Assembly: GCA_028867785.1 (NCBI GenBank)
Contig: JAGWFS010000003.1
Span: forward strand, 124,001-188,000
DNA from: Nitrososphaerota archaeon
Lineage (GTDB): Archaea; Thermoproteota; Nitrososphaeria; Nitrososphaerales; Nitrosopumilaceae
DNA length: 64,000 bases
Direction of reading: 5' to 3'
The first letter of the stretch is position 1. Every line of letters begins with the position of its first letter. Made by a program: the position numbers and the translations under genes. Shown here piece after piece: positions 34,844 through 42,887 of this stretch. The notes below the pieces were generated by a model. The model was given only the letters and a program-made list of their open reading frames with translations, searched no databases and had not been told where the DNA came from.

Positions 34844-35605
34844 TTGGGCGGTTTTTACACCTTATATTCTAAAAAACTTGAAAAAGAGATACTGACAGGA
34901 GAGATACCAAAACACATAGCAATAATACTTGATGGCAACAGAAGATGGGCCAAGAGAAACCTGGTCCTGAAAGTAGACGGACACTTTAGGGGGGCGGATG
35001 CGGTTGAAAAGCTGCTGGACTGGTGCGAGGAGCTTAACATCAAGATAATCACCCTGTACGTATTATCAGCAGAAAATCTTGCCAGGAATGACGAAGAACT
35101 AGACTATCTCTATGATCTTATCAACCAGAGGCTGGAAAAACTGTACAATGACCCGCGCATTCACAAAAACCACATGAAAGTAAAAGCAATTGGGAGTATT
35201 GAGTTATTGCCAGATTTCTTAAAAGAGATACTAAACAAGCTTGAAACAGCTACAAAGGACTACGACAATCACTATCTTAACATAGCAATAGCATACGGGG
35301 GACAAAATGAATTGGTCGATGCAGTAAAGAAGATAGGCGTCAAGATCAAGGAAGGTTCCCTCGATGTAAATCAGATAGATAAGGACGTGATAGAGTCATG
35401 TCTTTACACATCGCATCTGCCACAGTCCTCTCCTGACATGATACTGAGGACGTCCGGGGAAAAAAGGCTGAGCGGGTTTTTAATGTGGCAAAGTGCATAC
35501 AGTGAGCTTGTTTTCATGGACATTTACTGGCCAGAATTTAGAAAGATAGATCTGATGCGTGCCATAAGAACATTCCAAAAAAGAAGGCGCAGGCTCGGCA
35601 AGTAG
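34844..35605 (+). CDS. uppS: cis-Prenyltransferase (UppS family)
   Basis: A 253-residue enzyme condensing isopentenyl diphosphates into long cis-polyprenyl chains, which carry sugars for glycosylation. IAIILDGNRRWAKR (about 25-38) holds the catalytic Asp, NIAIAYGGQNELVDA and LRTSGEKRLSGFLMWQSAYSE hold the remaining signatures. The start is TTG at 34844. It is probably cotranscribed with DUF373 and perhaps the Nudix gene (34 bp downstream). Confidence 0.92.
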   Translation: MGGFYTLYSKKLEKEILTGEIPKHIAIILDGNRRWAKRNLVLKVDGHFRGADAVEKLLDWCEELNIKIITLYVLSAENLARNDEELDYLYDLINQRLEKLYNDPRIHKNHMKVKAIGSIELLPDFLKEILNKLETATKDYDNHYLNIAIAYGGQNELVDAVKKIGVKIKEGSLDVNQIDKDVIESCLYTSHLPQSSPDMILRTSGEKRLSGFLMWQSAYSELVFMDIYWPEFRKIDLMRAIRTFQKRRRRLGK

Positions 35606-35639
35606 AAAAGAAAAATACTAGTTTCAAAGTTACAACTAT

Positions 35640-36056
35640 ATGCTTGAGGAGAGATCGGCTGGAGCAATCCTATATCGCGAATCACCGTCTGGGAAATTCT
35701 ATTTGCTTTTGAACTATCCTTCAGGACACTGGGATTTTGTTAAAGGAAATATTGAGAAAGGCGAGACGTTCAGGCAGACAGTCGTGCGAGAAATCAAGGA
35801 AGAGACGGGCATATCTGATGTGAGTTTTATAGACGGTTTTGAGGATAAAGTCCAGTATCACTACCAGCGAGATGGCGAACTTGTGCACAAGGAGGTAGTC
35901 TTCTTTTTAGCAAAGACCCCGACAGAACGTGTGGAAATATCACACGAACACCTCGGATTCATTTGGCTCAAATTCAACGATGCCATGCAAAAGTTGACAT
36001 ACAAGACTGCTCAGAATTTAATGCGAAAAGTAAGCGAGTTAGGATTCAAGACTTAG
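35640..36056 (+). CDS. Nudix hydrolase, diadenosine-tetraphosphatase-like
   Basis: A 138-residue enzyme. The Nudix box GNIEKGETFRQTVVREIKEE plus TGI (about residues 37-59) is complete (GX5EX7REUXEEXGU). YPSGHWDFVKG before it is typical of asymmetric Ap4A hydrolases. It would clear dinucleoside polyphosphates or related nucleotides. It overlaps the pyrF stop by 18 bp. Confidence 0.85.
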   Translation: MLEERSAGAILYRESPSGKFYLLLNYPSGHWDFVKGNIEKGETFRQTVVREIKEETGISDVSFIDGFEDKVQYHYQRDGELVHKEVVFFLAKTPTERVEISHEHLGFIWLKFNDAMQKLTYKTAQNLMRKVSELGFKT

Positions 36057-36791
36057 ATGTTGGAGTTTTTCTGCTTCCAGTGTCTGGTTTTTAGAATTAA
36101 GAATCGTTCTTCCAACTATCAGGTATCTAGATCCTGCTTGTAGGGATTTTCTTGCGTCGCCGCCCTGGGTTCCCACTCCTGGTGAATATATGTCACAGCG
36201 ACCTCGGACAGCTTTTCTTGTATGACTTATGATACTAGGAACCGTTGCACCCACCACTATGCCGTCGACGTTTGAAGAGTATGACCATTTCAGGAACAGG
36301 TCGTGGAGTTTTTGCATTTTTTTTGTTGCAGGATCCCTTACAGAAAGACCATATCCTGATTTTGCACCTGGATGACTCATGTGCACAAGCGTTATCACTC
36401 CATGTTCATCACTGTGAGCTGTCTTGACCAATTCTTTGAGATTTTCAGGCCCCATTATCGGGTTTGCTATCACTGCGTCAAACCCACATTTCCACAACCT
36501 CTTGATTGCAATCATGTTGGTATTTCCAATATCATTTAGTTTCATATCAGCAATTGTCTGCAGGCCTTCCCTATGAGCTAGCTGGTTTATTTTTGACAGG
36601 CTTTGTTCGCCCAGGGGCAACATTACATGAAAATTGAGTTTAACTGCACAGAGATACTTGCCTAGTCTTTTTATGTTGGAAATCGTTTTCTTTTCTAATC
36701 CATCCACATTAGTATCGTCTAGATCATTGGCAAGTATTATCCTGCCCTTTTCTGATGAAACCTGTTCCATTCTTTTTCTAAAGCCCGTCAT
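36039..36791 (-). CDS. pyrF: Orotidine 5'-phosphate decarboxylase
   Basis: A 250-residue TIM-barrel enzyme that makes UMP from OMP. The catalytic tetrad motif is DMKLNDIGN (about residues 83-91, DxKxxD type), with the phosphate-binding SPGVGTQGGDA near the end. ATG 36791 overlaps the unknown gene upstream by 4 bp. With pyrD and pyrK elsewhere in the window, it belongs to pyrimidine synthesis. Confidence 0.9.
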   Translation of the reverse strand: MTGFRKRMEQVSSEKGRIILANDLDDTNVDGLEKKTISNIKRLGKYLCAVKLNFHVMLPLGEQSLSKINQLAHREGLQTIADMKLNDIGNTNMIAIKRLWKCGFDAVIANPIMGPENLKELVKTAHSDEHGVITLVHMSHPGAKSGYGLSVRDPATKKMQKLHDLFLKWSYSSNVDGIVVGATVPSIISHTRKAVRGRCDIYSPGVGTQGGDARKSLQAGSRYLIVGRTILNSKNQTLEAEKLQHLSLES

Positions 36792-37444
36792 AGTTTGACT
36801 AGGGGATGTCGGCCTTTTAGCTTTATTACTTTAAGGTATGAGTATCCATGTTCGTTTATGCTGCTAACAAAGGACGGTTCTATTCCATCTTTGCTGGAAT
36901 ACTTTAGGAATGGTTTTGTGGGTTCGTAGCCAAGCTTTACGTGGCAAAAGTATGACGATTCGTCAGACTCGTTGAAATTCATGAACATCCCCACCAACCA
37001 GTTGGTTCCCTCAGGAAATACGAATAACGGAAATGGGGACTCTTCAAACCCATAGCTGAGCTTCAGCAGGCTTGCAAGATCCTCAAGCTCCAACGGCTCA
37101 TACGCAGGATCAGAATCTGTTGCGGCTTCGGGTTTGAGTGATTCGGGCATTGATTTTACGCGTATGATTGGAGAGTAGAGATATGTGGGATTTGTTATGG
37201 TATTGACTACATCACAGTCCTCCTTTGCTGCCTTAAACCCATAAGAAAGATAGTGTCCAGATTTTGCACTTGGTATGTAATAGTTCACAGGCCTTTCTTT
37301 TAGTACGTCCATCTGAACTGAGATTATGTCCTTGCCATCAAGTGTAAAAGAAAAACAAGTTCGTGGAATTCGCTCCAAGGCACAAACCAGTCTTGAAAAT
37401 TCGGTCACATCATAAAGCTCCACATAATACGGACGCTTGGACAT
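36788..37444 (-). CDS. Conserved-looking hypothetical protein between purA and pyrF
   Basis: A 218-residue soluble protein, acidic in the middle (TDSDPAYEPLELEDLASLL) with aromatic-rich beta strands (PYYVELYDV at 5-13, FPLFVFPEGTNWLVGMFMNF near 139-158). No signal peptide or membrane helix. No family is recognised. It lies 46 bp downstream of purA and overlaps pyrF by 4 bp, so it is translated with pyrF and may serve nucleotide metabolism, but this is only from context. Confidence 0.65.
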   Translation of the reverse strand: MSKRPYYVELYDVTEFSRLVCALERIPRTCFSFTLDGKDIISVQMDVLKERPVNYYIPSAKSGHYLSYGFKAAKEDCDVVNTITNPTYLYSPIIRVKSMPESLKPEAATDSDPAYEPLELEDLASLLKLSYGFEESPFPLFVFPEGTNWLVGMFMNFNESDESSYFCHVKLGYEPTKPFLKYSSKDGIEPSFVSSINEHGYSYLKVIKLKGRHPLVKL

Positions 37445-37490
37445 AGAATTCCTCCTAAAACTACCCCATTAAAAGTAGTCGTTTGTTATT

Positions 37491-38498
37491 TTATAGTTCG
37501 TCGCGTCTATCAATCGTGTCATTCACGTCAGGGCCTGTTCCAATCAAGGTAACAGGCACCTTTAGCTGATCCTCAATATTTTTTATGAAGTATTTGGCAG
37601 GTGAGCTAAGGTCGGAAAACGATTGCATGTGTGCACACTCTGGATACAGTACGTCAAGTTTTGTTATTCCAATCTGCGTTGCACTGTTTAGCATAACGGC
37701 TCTTTTTGCAAGATCAAAATCAAATTCGGCCGCACGTCTTGTCCTGCCCGTAACTGTACCTACCTCCTTCCATCCTTTTGCAGCAGTTTTTTCTGGGCTA
37801 AGCTCATTTTTCAGCGGCCCCTCTCCAACTCGGGTCACATACGACTTGAATACGACTACAACATCATCGACATTCTTGGGTCCCAGCCCCACATCTGCAC
37901 AGATTCCAGACGCAGTGACATCTTTTGAAGTAACATACGGATATGTCCCGTGCCATAATGAGAGAAAGGTGCCCTGAGTCCCCTCCACCATTACTTTTTC
38001 TTTTCTTTCTAGCGCAAAATTAACAGCGTTTGGAATATCATCAAGGTATAATGCCAGCGAGTCTACGTCTTTGGCAAGCTTGAGCGTTCTCATGGCCCTA
38101 TCAGCATTGGCAGGTCCAGTCCCTGTTCCCGTACTGCCTATAGATTCTTTCAATCTGCCCTCAGAATCAGCTGCCTTGTGAGAATCCTCTATAATTCCAC
38201 ATTGGTAATCAACAAAAGCCCTATCTTGAACTCCAAATTCAGATATTTCTTTTAGTAGGACTTCCTGGCTTATCACTACGCCAGGTCCCACCAGCAGTCG
38301 TGTGTTTGGATTCAAAAATGCGCTTGGCAGCATCCTTACTTTGTAGGTCTTGCCTCCGTGCTCTATAGTGTGACCAGCATTAGGACCTGCTCCACCCCTG
38401 ACAGCTATTACAGGATTATCTTTCATGGCAAGGTATGAGACAATCTTGCCCTTGCCTTCGTCTCCAAAAAAACCGCCTACAATAACTGTAGAAGTCAT
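37491..38498 (-). CDS. purA: Adenylosuccinate synthetase, short archaeal form
   Basis: A 335-residue GTP-dependent enzyme joining IMP and aspartate. GGFFGDEGKGK (8-18) is the P-loop; RGGAGPNAGHT, STGTGTGPANADRAM and VEGTQGTFLSL are further signatures. Bacterial PurA has about 430 residues, so this is the compact archaeal type. I start at ATG 38498, with a TATA-like CTTAAATA (38521-38528) about 26 bp upstream; the start at 38513 would lie too close to it. Confidence 0.92.
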   Translation of the reverse strand: MTSTVIVGGFFGDEGKGKIVSYLAMKDNPVIAVRGGAGPNAGHTIEHGGKTYKVRMLPSAFLNPNTRLLVGPGVVISQEVLLKEISEFGVQDRAFVDYQCGIIEDSHKAADSEGRLKESIGSTGTGTGPANADRAMRTLKLAKDVDSLALYLDDIPNAVNFALERKEKVMVEGTQGTFLSLWHGTYPYVTSKDVTASGICADVGLGPKNVDDVVVVFKSYVTRVGEGPLKNELSPEKTAAKGWKEVGTVTGRTRRAAEFDFDLAKRAVMLNSATQIGITKLDVLYPECAHMQSFSDLSSPAKYFIKNIEDQLKVPVTLIGTGPDVNDTIDRRDEL

Positions 38499-38520
38499 AA
38501 ATGATGAGCACATGCGGAGA

Positions 38521-38528
38521 TATTTAAG
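38521..38528 (-). promoter_or_regulatory. TATA box of purA
   Basis: CTTAAATA on the minus strand, centred about 26 bp before the purA ATG at 38498. This spacing predicts a leaderless transcript starting at or next to the ATG. Confidence 0.5.
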
Positions 38529-38577
38529 CCAAGTCTTAGCAATACAATTTTAGCAAAGAAGATTGACCCAGCTTTGC

Positions 38578-39039
38578 ATGTCACAGCCAAACTATGCTGG
38601 AAACATTATTGTTTCTCTGGCAAACCTTCCAGAATTTCTGCGCAAACCCATATTGCAAAAAAGACTGTCCGAGTTCTTTTCAATGTCAAGAGAAGACAAA
38701 CAGGAGATCATAAACAATGCCTTGCAGGCCGGGCCCACAATACAGTTTGACAGGTTTTCCACCCTGTTTAAGACATGGCTTGAGGTGCTGTGCAATTTAT
38801 CTGAAGAACAGAGAAGAATGATGTTTGATGCGTACATTACTGAGATTACAAACAATCCAGAAAAAATCATCCTGTTTAATCTTGACGGAATTTTAGAGGT
38901 TTACTTTATGCTGACAAACGACCAGAGAAGTATAATCTCAAGCACTATTAAAAAAATCACAGATTCGCTGGATAGTGAGTCAAAAAAGAGAATTAGCCTT
39001 GTAATTCCAGAAAGAGCAAAGAAAGAGATAGGAATCTAG
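38578..39039 (+). CDS. Hypothetical helical protein
   Basis: A 153-residue, mostly alpha-helical protein. Pattern: repeated amphipathic helices with SMSREDKQEIINNAL, NLSEEQRRMMFDAYI and LTNDQRSIISSTI, spaced about 40-45 residues apart, which looks like three degenerate copies of one helical motif (Leu/Met-Ser/Thr-x-(Asp/Glu)-(Lys/Gln)). ATG 38578 is chosen over TTG 38563 from the spacing to a TATA-like segment. It shares its CTAG stop with the next gene. Function unknown. Confidence 0.65.
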   Translation: MSQPNYAGNIIVSLANLPEFLRKPILQKRLSEFFSMSREDKQEIINNALQAGPTIQFDRFSTLFKTWLEVLCNLSEEQRRMMFDAYITEITNNPEKIILFNLDGILEVYFMLTNDQRSIISSTIKKITDSLDSESKKRISLVIPERAKKEIGI

Positions 39040-39311
39040 AGCGGTTTGTCAGGTTTTCGCTGATTCTCATCTGCGAAATTTATGACATCGCCTTCAGGCG
39101 TCATTACCCCTACGAATACTTTTTCATACCTTTTCACTACTTTTCGGTGATCAGGCATGGACATGTCTAGCCTCATTTCATTCATCACCATTACCCTGTA
39201 CTGCTTCCATTCTTCCCAACATGGGTTGCAGCAAGGATAAACGGCTGCTATAGGATCTAGTTCCATACTATCTGGAATCTCCTTTTTACATTTAGTACAG
39301 CTTCTTGCCAT
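39036..39311 (-). CDS. YggX-like protein (Fe-S/iron-trafficking-type fold) with zinc knuckle
   Basis: A 91-residue protein. N-terminal cysteines C5-x2-C8 and a CCNPC cluster (27-31) suggest a metal site. The following EEWKQYRVMVMNEMRLDMSMPDHRK segment resembles the conserved helix region of YggX (Fe(2+)-trafficking protein, WQKKQ-x-LINE-x-x-L-x-M-x-x-P-E-x-R). YggX-type proteins protect Fe-S clusters from oxidants in bacteria. The assignment rests on this one stretch and is tentative. Confidence 0.5.
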   Translation of the reverse strand: MARSCTKCKKEIPDSMELDPIAAVYPCCNPCWEEWKQYRVMVMNEMRLDMSMPDHRKVVKRYEKVFVGVMTPEGDVINFADENQRKPDKPL

Positions 39312-39424
39312 AACAAGATATCAAAAATATAGCAATTTATTTCTTAGTTCAAGATGTCAAACTCCGAATAATTCCCAGAAGTCTCCTTAAGAAGAGATAT
39401 TAGGGAAAACAGAGAAATTAAGAT

Positions 39425-39631
39425 ATGAAGATCAAGTGCCCCAAATGTGACCAGATAGCAGAATTGGGGGATGATTTTTCATATGTCAAGTGTTCAAAAT
39501 GTTCCCTAGACATGACGTACGGCGAGTATGTGAGGCTCTTGACATACAAGGATGCCAGATATTCGGACGTACTGGGCGATTATGCCACTGATACCAACGG
39601 TAATACAGCAGGAACTCTTGATGACTGGTAG
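39425..39631 (+). CDS. 68-residue zinc-ribbon protein
   Basis: Two CxxC pairs (CPKC at 5-8, CSKC at 23-26) form a zinc ribbon. An acidic tail (SDVLGDYATDT...) ends at DDW. Small archaeal zinc ribbons of this kind are common and mostly uncharacterised. ATG 39425. Start and length are clear; function unknown. Confidence 0.7.
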   Translation: MKIKCPKCDQIAELGDDFSYVKCSKCSLDMTYGEYVRLLTYKDARYSDVLGDYATDTNGNTAGTLDDW

Positions 39632-39682
39632 AAAAAAAAGAACTGCAAGGCTTAATTAATTTCAAAAGGCTAGGGCGTCTAG

Positions 39683-40333
39683 TTGGCGATTGTATCTGAT
39701 ACGGTTCTTGAGATAGCTCTTAACTTGTTAGGATTCGTAGTGGGAATTGCACTTGGAATTTTTTCATACATAGGATTCAAGAACACCGGAAGCCCGACTT
39801 TGTTTAGACTAAACATTTCCTTTTTTTCAATTGGAATAGGTTTTGGAGTTGTCGGATTTGGATACATGATAGAGTTGTTCGTACTAGGTTACGGTCAGAT
39901 TGACGGCTGGATTCAGACACTGGGCATAGGAATACAGACGGTGGGATATTTTTTCATCGCATTCTCTCACGGCATCAAGTCGTTTTTCCCAAAATCAAGG
40001 TATTTCAAATCCATAGTGTTTCCTCTTTTCATCATACCCGGCAATGCACTTGAGCATATTATAAGGTCAATTTCTTTTATCCTATTGGTATATGGCACGA
40101 TTGAGACCATTATGTCGTATATGGAGAGCAGGAAGAGGAGCACTATCTTCGTTGCTGCTGGACTTGGGTTGCTTGCCTTGGGCGAATTTCTAGGCTGGTA
40201 CTCTGTAGTATTTCCAAAATCGATACTATACCTTGTCTCGCTTTCTACAAAAATAATAGGCCTTGGAGCACTGTTTGTTCCAATCTCTCAAGTCCCCTTA
40301 AGAGGAGGTATGAAATTTGGCGGCAGTGTATAG
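39683..40333 (+). CDS. Polytopic membrane protein upstream of winged-helix gene
   Basis: A 216-residue protein with about seven membrane helices (roughly 8-30, 43-66, 77-99, 108-128, 132-150, 156-175, 182-203) and short charged loops. No enzyme motif is seen. Its 3' end overlaps the winged-helix gene by 17 bp, so the pair is translated together. A sensor-plus-regulator arrangement is a reasonable idea but is unproven. Confidence 0.65.
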   Translation: MAIVSDTVLEIALNLLGFVVGIALGIFSYIGFKNTGSPTLFRLNISFFSIGIGFGVVGFGYMIELFVLGYGQIDGWIQTLGIGIQTVGYFFIAFSHGIKSFFPKSRYFKSIVFPLFIIPGNALEHIIRSISFILLVYGTIETIMSYMESRKRSTIFVAAGLGLLALGEFLGWYSVVFPKSILYLVSLSTKIIGLGALFVPISQVPLRGGMKFGGSV

Positions 40334-40607
40334 AACTCACATGAGTATCATAGGAGACATACTCTCTACCACTAGAGATGAGGCGCCTGATGAAGCAGGT
40401 GCAAGTGTAACATACCTAATTCGAAAGGCCAATGTCTCATATGGAAGACTGGCAAAAATACTAGAAACACTGGTTCAACAAGGACTTTTAGAACAGACCA
40501 CATCGGAAAGAGCATGCAAGTACAGAATAAGCTCTAGAGGCAGGGAATTTCTGCAGGCATACCGCGGATTCAGAGAGTTTGCAGATTCCTTCGGGTTAAG
40601 AATTTAG
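40317..40607 (+). CDS. Winged-helix DNA-binding protein
   Basis: A 96-residue single-domain winged helix. SYGRLAKILETLVQQGLLEQ is the recognition region, and RGREFLQAYRGFREFADSFGL its C-terminal helix. It is clearly a paralogue of the protein at 49556, with the same AYRT start, the same ADSFGL end and similar length. The start may lie a few codons inside the quoted one (ATG at 40341). It overlaps the membrane protein gene by 17 bp. Likely a transcription regulator. Confidence 0.75.
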   Translation: MAAVYRTHMSIIGDILSTTRDEAPDEAGASVTYLIRKANVSYGRLAKILETLVQQGLLEQTTSERACKYRISSRGREFLQAYRGFREFADSFGLRI

Positions 40608-40687
40608 TCAGAGTCATTTTCAACGTCTTCGTCATCCACATCGTCGTCGAATTCATCTTCAAAATCATTCTCAAATTCTTCAGACAT
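40604..40687 (-). CDS. 27-residue acidic microprotein
   Basis: ATG 40687 to TAA 40604. Of the residues, well over half are Asp or Glu (MSEEFENDFEDEFDDD and onward). The stop overlaps the convergent winged-helix stop by 4 bp, which is the pattern of real convergent genes in this window. A homologous protein would be needed to confirm it. No structure is expected on its own. Confidence 0.35.
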   Translation of the reverse strand: MSEEFENDFEDEFDDDVDDEDVENDSD

Positions 40688-40756
40688 AACAATCAGAGAA
40701 AATATTTTCCTATAAAAGACTACTTGCCTAATACCGCATTTGTAAATGGTGTTTTG

Positions 40757-40867
40757 TCACACAGGGGTTACCCAGCCACCGCATGAAACACAGATGCTCA
40801 TGCCGTCATCGTTTTCATATGTTTCTCCGCCCGGCGGACAATGACATTGAGGTATTTCCTCTTCCAT
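40757..40867 (-). CDS. 36-residue zinc-knuckle microprotein
   Basis: ATG 40867 to TGA 40757. The residues include QCHC (7-10) and CVSC (26-29), two cysteine pairs that could bind one zinc ion. It sits 69 bp upstream of the acidic microprotein on the same strand. Too short for a family assignment; the spaced Cys pairs make it more than a chance ORF. Confidence 0.45.
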   Translation of the reverse strand: MEEEIPQCHCPPGGETYENDDGMSICVSCGGWVTPV

Positions 40868-40940
40868 GCAGGATATACGTGGTTGAGCTTTATATCATTT
40901 TTAGAATAAGAGATAATTTACATCGTTTATCAGGTAGTTC

Positions 40941-41540
40941 ATGATCGTATCCTGCAGCCGCGATGGAATTTCCATGGCTTCCAAGATAATCAAGAGTGGC
41001 GGCATTGCGGTTTTTCCTACAGATACCGTATATGGAATAGGATGCGATCCATTCAACAACAAAGCGGTAGAAACAATTTACAAGATTAAAGGACGCGAGG
41101 GATCAAAACATCTCCCGGTCCTTGGATATTCCATTTTTGAGATATCAGAGATTGCAGTCTTTGACAAGTTATCACAGAAATTTGCATCCAAGTTCTGGCC
41201 CGGTCCATTAACATTAATTCTTGATGTGAAAGAAGAAAAGATTGCAAGGTCCCTTGGTCTTGATAAAAAGATAGCAGTACGTGTGCCTAACCACCCGTGC
41301 GTATTAGAACTCCTCAGAGAATGCAAACTGCTTGTTGGAACCAGCGCAAATCCATCCGGCCAACCGTCTGCTGCAGATTCTTCAGAGGTGATAGAGAAAC
41401 TGAACGGATATGACATACTGTTAGATGGAGGCAGCATACCAAATCCTGTGGAATCAACAATCGTCAAAGTAGAAGGTGACATGTTTGACATAGTACGGCA
41501 AGGAAAAATTAGCAAAAAGGAGCTGCTTTCTCTAGTTTGA
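40941..41540 (+). CDS. sua5: L-threonylcarbamoyladenylate synthase (Sua5/YrdC family)
   Basis: A 199-residue YrdC-domain protein that makes threonylcarbamoyl-AMP, the precursor for t6A in tRNA. GGIAVFPTDTVYGIGCDPFN and KGREGSKHLPVL are the nucleotide-binding signatures, and GTSANPSGQPSA closes the domain. It lacks the extra Sua5 C-terminal domain. It overlaps the THUMP gene by 4 bp, and the MoaD-Cgi121 fusion lies convergent just after, so the neighbourhood is a tRNA-modification locus. Confidence 0.9.
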   Translation: MIVSCSRDGISMASKIIKSGGIAVFPTDTVYGIGCDPFNNKAVETIYKIKGREGSKHLPVLGYSIFEISEIAVFDKLSQKFASKFWPGPLTLILDVKEEKIARSLGLDKKIAVRVPNHPCVLELLRECKLLVGTSANPSGQPSAADSSEVIEKLNGYDILLDGGSIPNPVESTIVKVEGDMFDIVRQGKISKKELLSLV

Positions 41541-42058
41541 ACCTAATTGTAACATGCAGTCGCCATCTTGAAGAAGAGGCGTCCGATGAGATTTCAAAGA
41601 CTCTCGTGACACTAGGCGATGCAGAATCTAAAACAGAACACAGCAGATTCTCAGGCATAGTAGTGGTTGATACGTCTCTAGATCCCTTCCAAGTAGTGGA
41701 CAAGATAAGAACAAAGATTCTTGACGAGCCGTGGAGCATCAGATACTGCCACAGATTCATACCGATTCAGGAGTCGATGAGGACCACGCTTGAAAACATA
41801 GTGGCTGCCGTGCAAAAACATGCAGGCCGTATGCAGTCAGGTGATTCTTACAGAATTACAGTTGAAAAACGCGGTTCAGAACTGTCAACTAAGGAATTGA
41901 TCGATTCAATTGCAGGAATTGTGAAAAACAAGGTGTCCTTGGAGGAATATGACTGGAATATCACAGTTGAAATTCTTGGAGACATCACTGGAATCTCCAT
42001 ACTGAAAGACCCAGACATAGTAAGCACCTTGAAAACAAAACGAGACTCAATGGAGTAG
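41537..42058 (+). CDS. THUMP-domain RNA-binding protein (Tan1-like)
   Basis: A 173-residue protein formed by a THUMP domain. MNLIVTCSRHLEEEASDEI start and the later DSYRITVEKRGSELSTKELIDSIAG with VEILGD fit the Tan1/THUMPD1 group, which binds tRNA and helps N4-acetylcytidine formation at position 12. The start is TTG at 41537 overlapping the sua5 stop. It overlaps the convergent gene by 12 bp. Confidence 0.82.
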   Translation: MNLIVTCSRHLEEEASDEISKTLVTLGDAESKTEHSRFSGIVVVDTSLDPFQVVDKIRTKILDEPWSIRYCHRFIPIQESMRTTLENIVAAVQKHAGRMQSGDSYRITVEKRGSELSTKELIDSIAGIVKNKVSLEEYDWNITVEILGDITGISILKDPDIVSTLKTKRDSME

Positions 42059-42823
42059 AACTGCAGATCTCTCGACTAGGAGATCCTCAAGTGGTTCTGA
42101 TGACATTATACAGCCAAGTTCTTTTTTTGTTATTTTGAACTGTTTTTTTAAGAAACTGGCATTGTCGGGAAACGGCATCATTGGCTTTATCACGGGACCT
42201 AGTTCTGCAACAAGCTTGTCAACTAGCGGTTCTTTTCCAATAGCAATCAGAATCGAATCGCCATCCTTTTGCAATCCCACTTTGGAGATTGCGTCACTTA
42301 TCTGCTTATTTGCCGCAAATCTCATAAGCATGTCAGTTTCAACTTTGTTTGAAAGCAGGATTCCAGCCTTGTTTGCTGCCAGGGAAACTTCAATGACTCT
42401 CTTTGCATGGCTTACACTTAGGACGTACTTTGATCTAATGCCCTGAATGATTATAGTCGGGAATCTGGCTCGTATGGATTCAAGAAATTTCACTGGATCG
42501 GCACTTGTCTTTCCAACCCTGATTAGTTCTACATGGTAATTTGAGATCCTAAAGTTGGCTCTTTTGCTGCCTCCATGAACCACGGGAATTATGCTGACAA
42601 TGTCCCCGCCCTTAAGGAGAGTTTCGTTTCCTTGCAGAACAGACGAATCGGCACCGTTTATCGCCACAAGAATATTTCTGGTGTCAAATGCAGGCATGTT
42701 TTTTTGAACCAGGTCCTGGAGAAGGACGAGGAGATCAGATACCGACATGGAGTTTTTCTCAATTGATATGGTATCAGACAGAAAGGATCTCTTGGCACCG
42801 CCAAGAAGTTTGACTGTTATCAT
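42047..42823 (-). CDS. MoaD/ThiS-like domain fused to Cgi121-like KEOPS subunit
   Basis: A 258-residue two-domain protein. Residues 1-86 form a beta-grasp MoaD/ThiS/SAMP-like domain ending PVVHGG (80-85), which is a Gly-Gly as in sulfur carriers but internal here. Residues 90-258 match Cgi121: SVSHAKRVIEVSLAANKAG (136-154) and RFAANKQISDAISKVG (168-183). Cgi121 activates Bud32/Kae1 in t6A synthesis. The gene ends inside the convergent THUMP gene and faces Sua5. Both domain calls are motif-based; the fusion itself is a plain reading of one frame. Confidence 0.72.
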   Translation of the reverse strand: MITVKLLGGAKRSFLSDTISIEKNSMSVSDLLVLLQDLVQKNMPAFDTRNILVAINGADSSVLQGNETLLKGGDIVSIIPVVHGGSKRANFRISNYHVELIRVGKTSADPVKFLESIRARFPTIIIQGIRSKYVLSVSHAKRVIEVSLAANKAGILLSNKVETDMLMRFAANKQISDAISKVGLQKDGDSILIAIGKEPLVDKLVAELGPVIKPMMPFPDNASFLKKQFKITKKELGCIMSSEPLEDLLVERSAVLLH

Positions 42824-42887
42824 GGTTTAAGAAATTAACTAGTACAATATGGAATTATTGGTTTTTTATATACAGACAAGAGATGTC

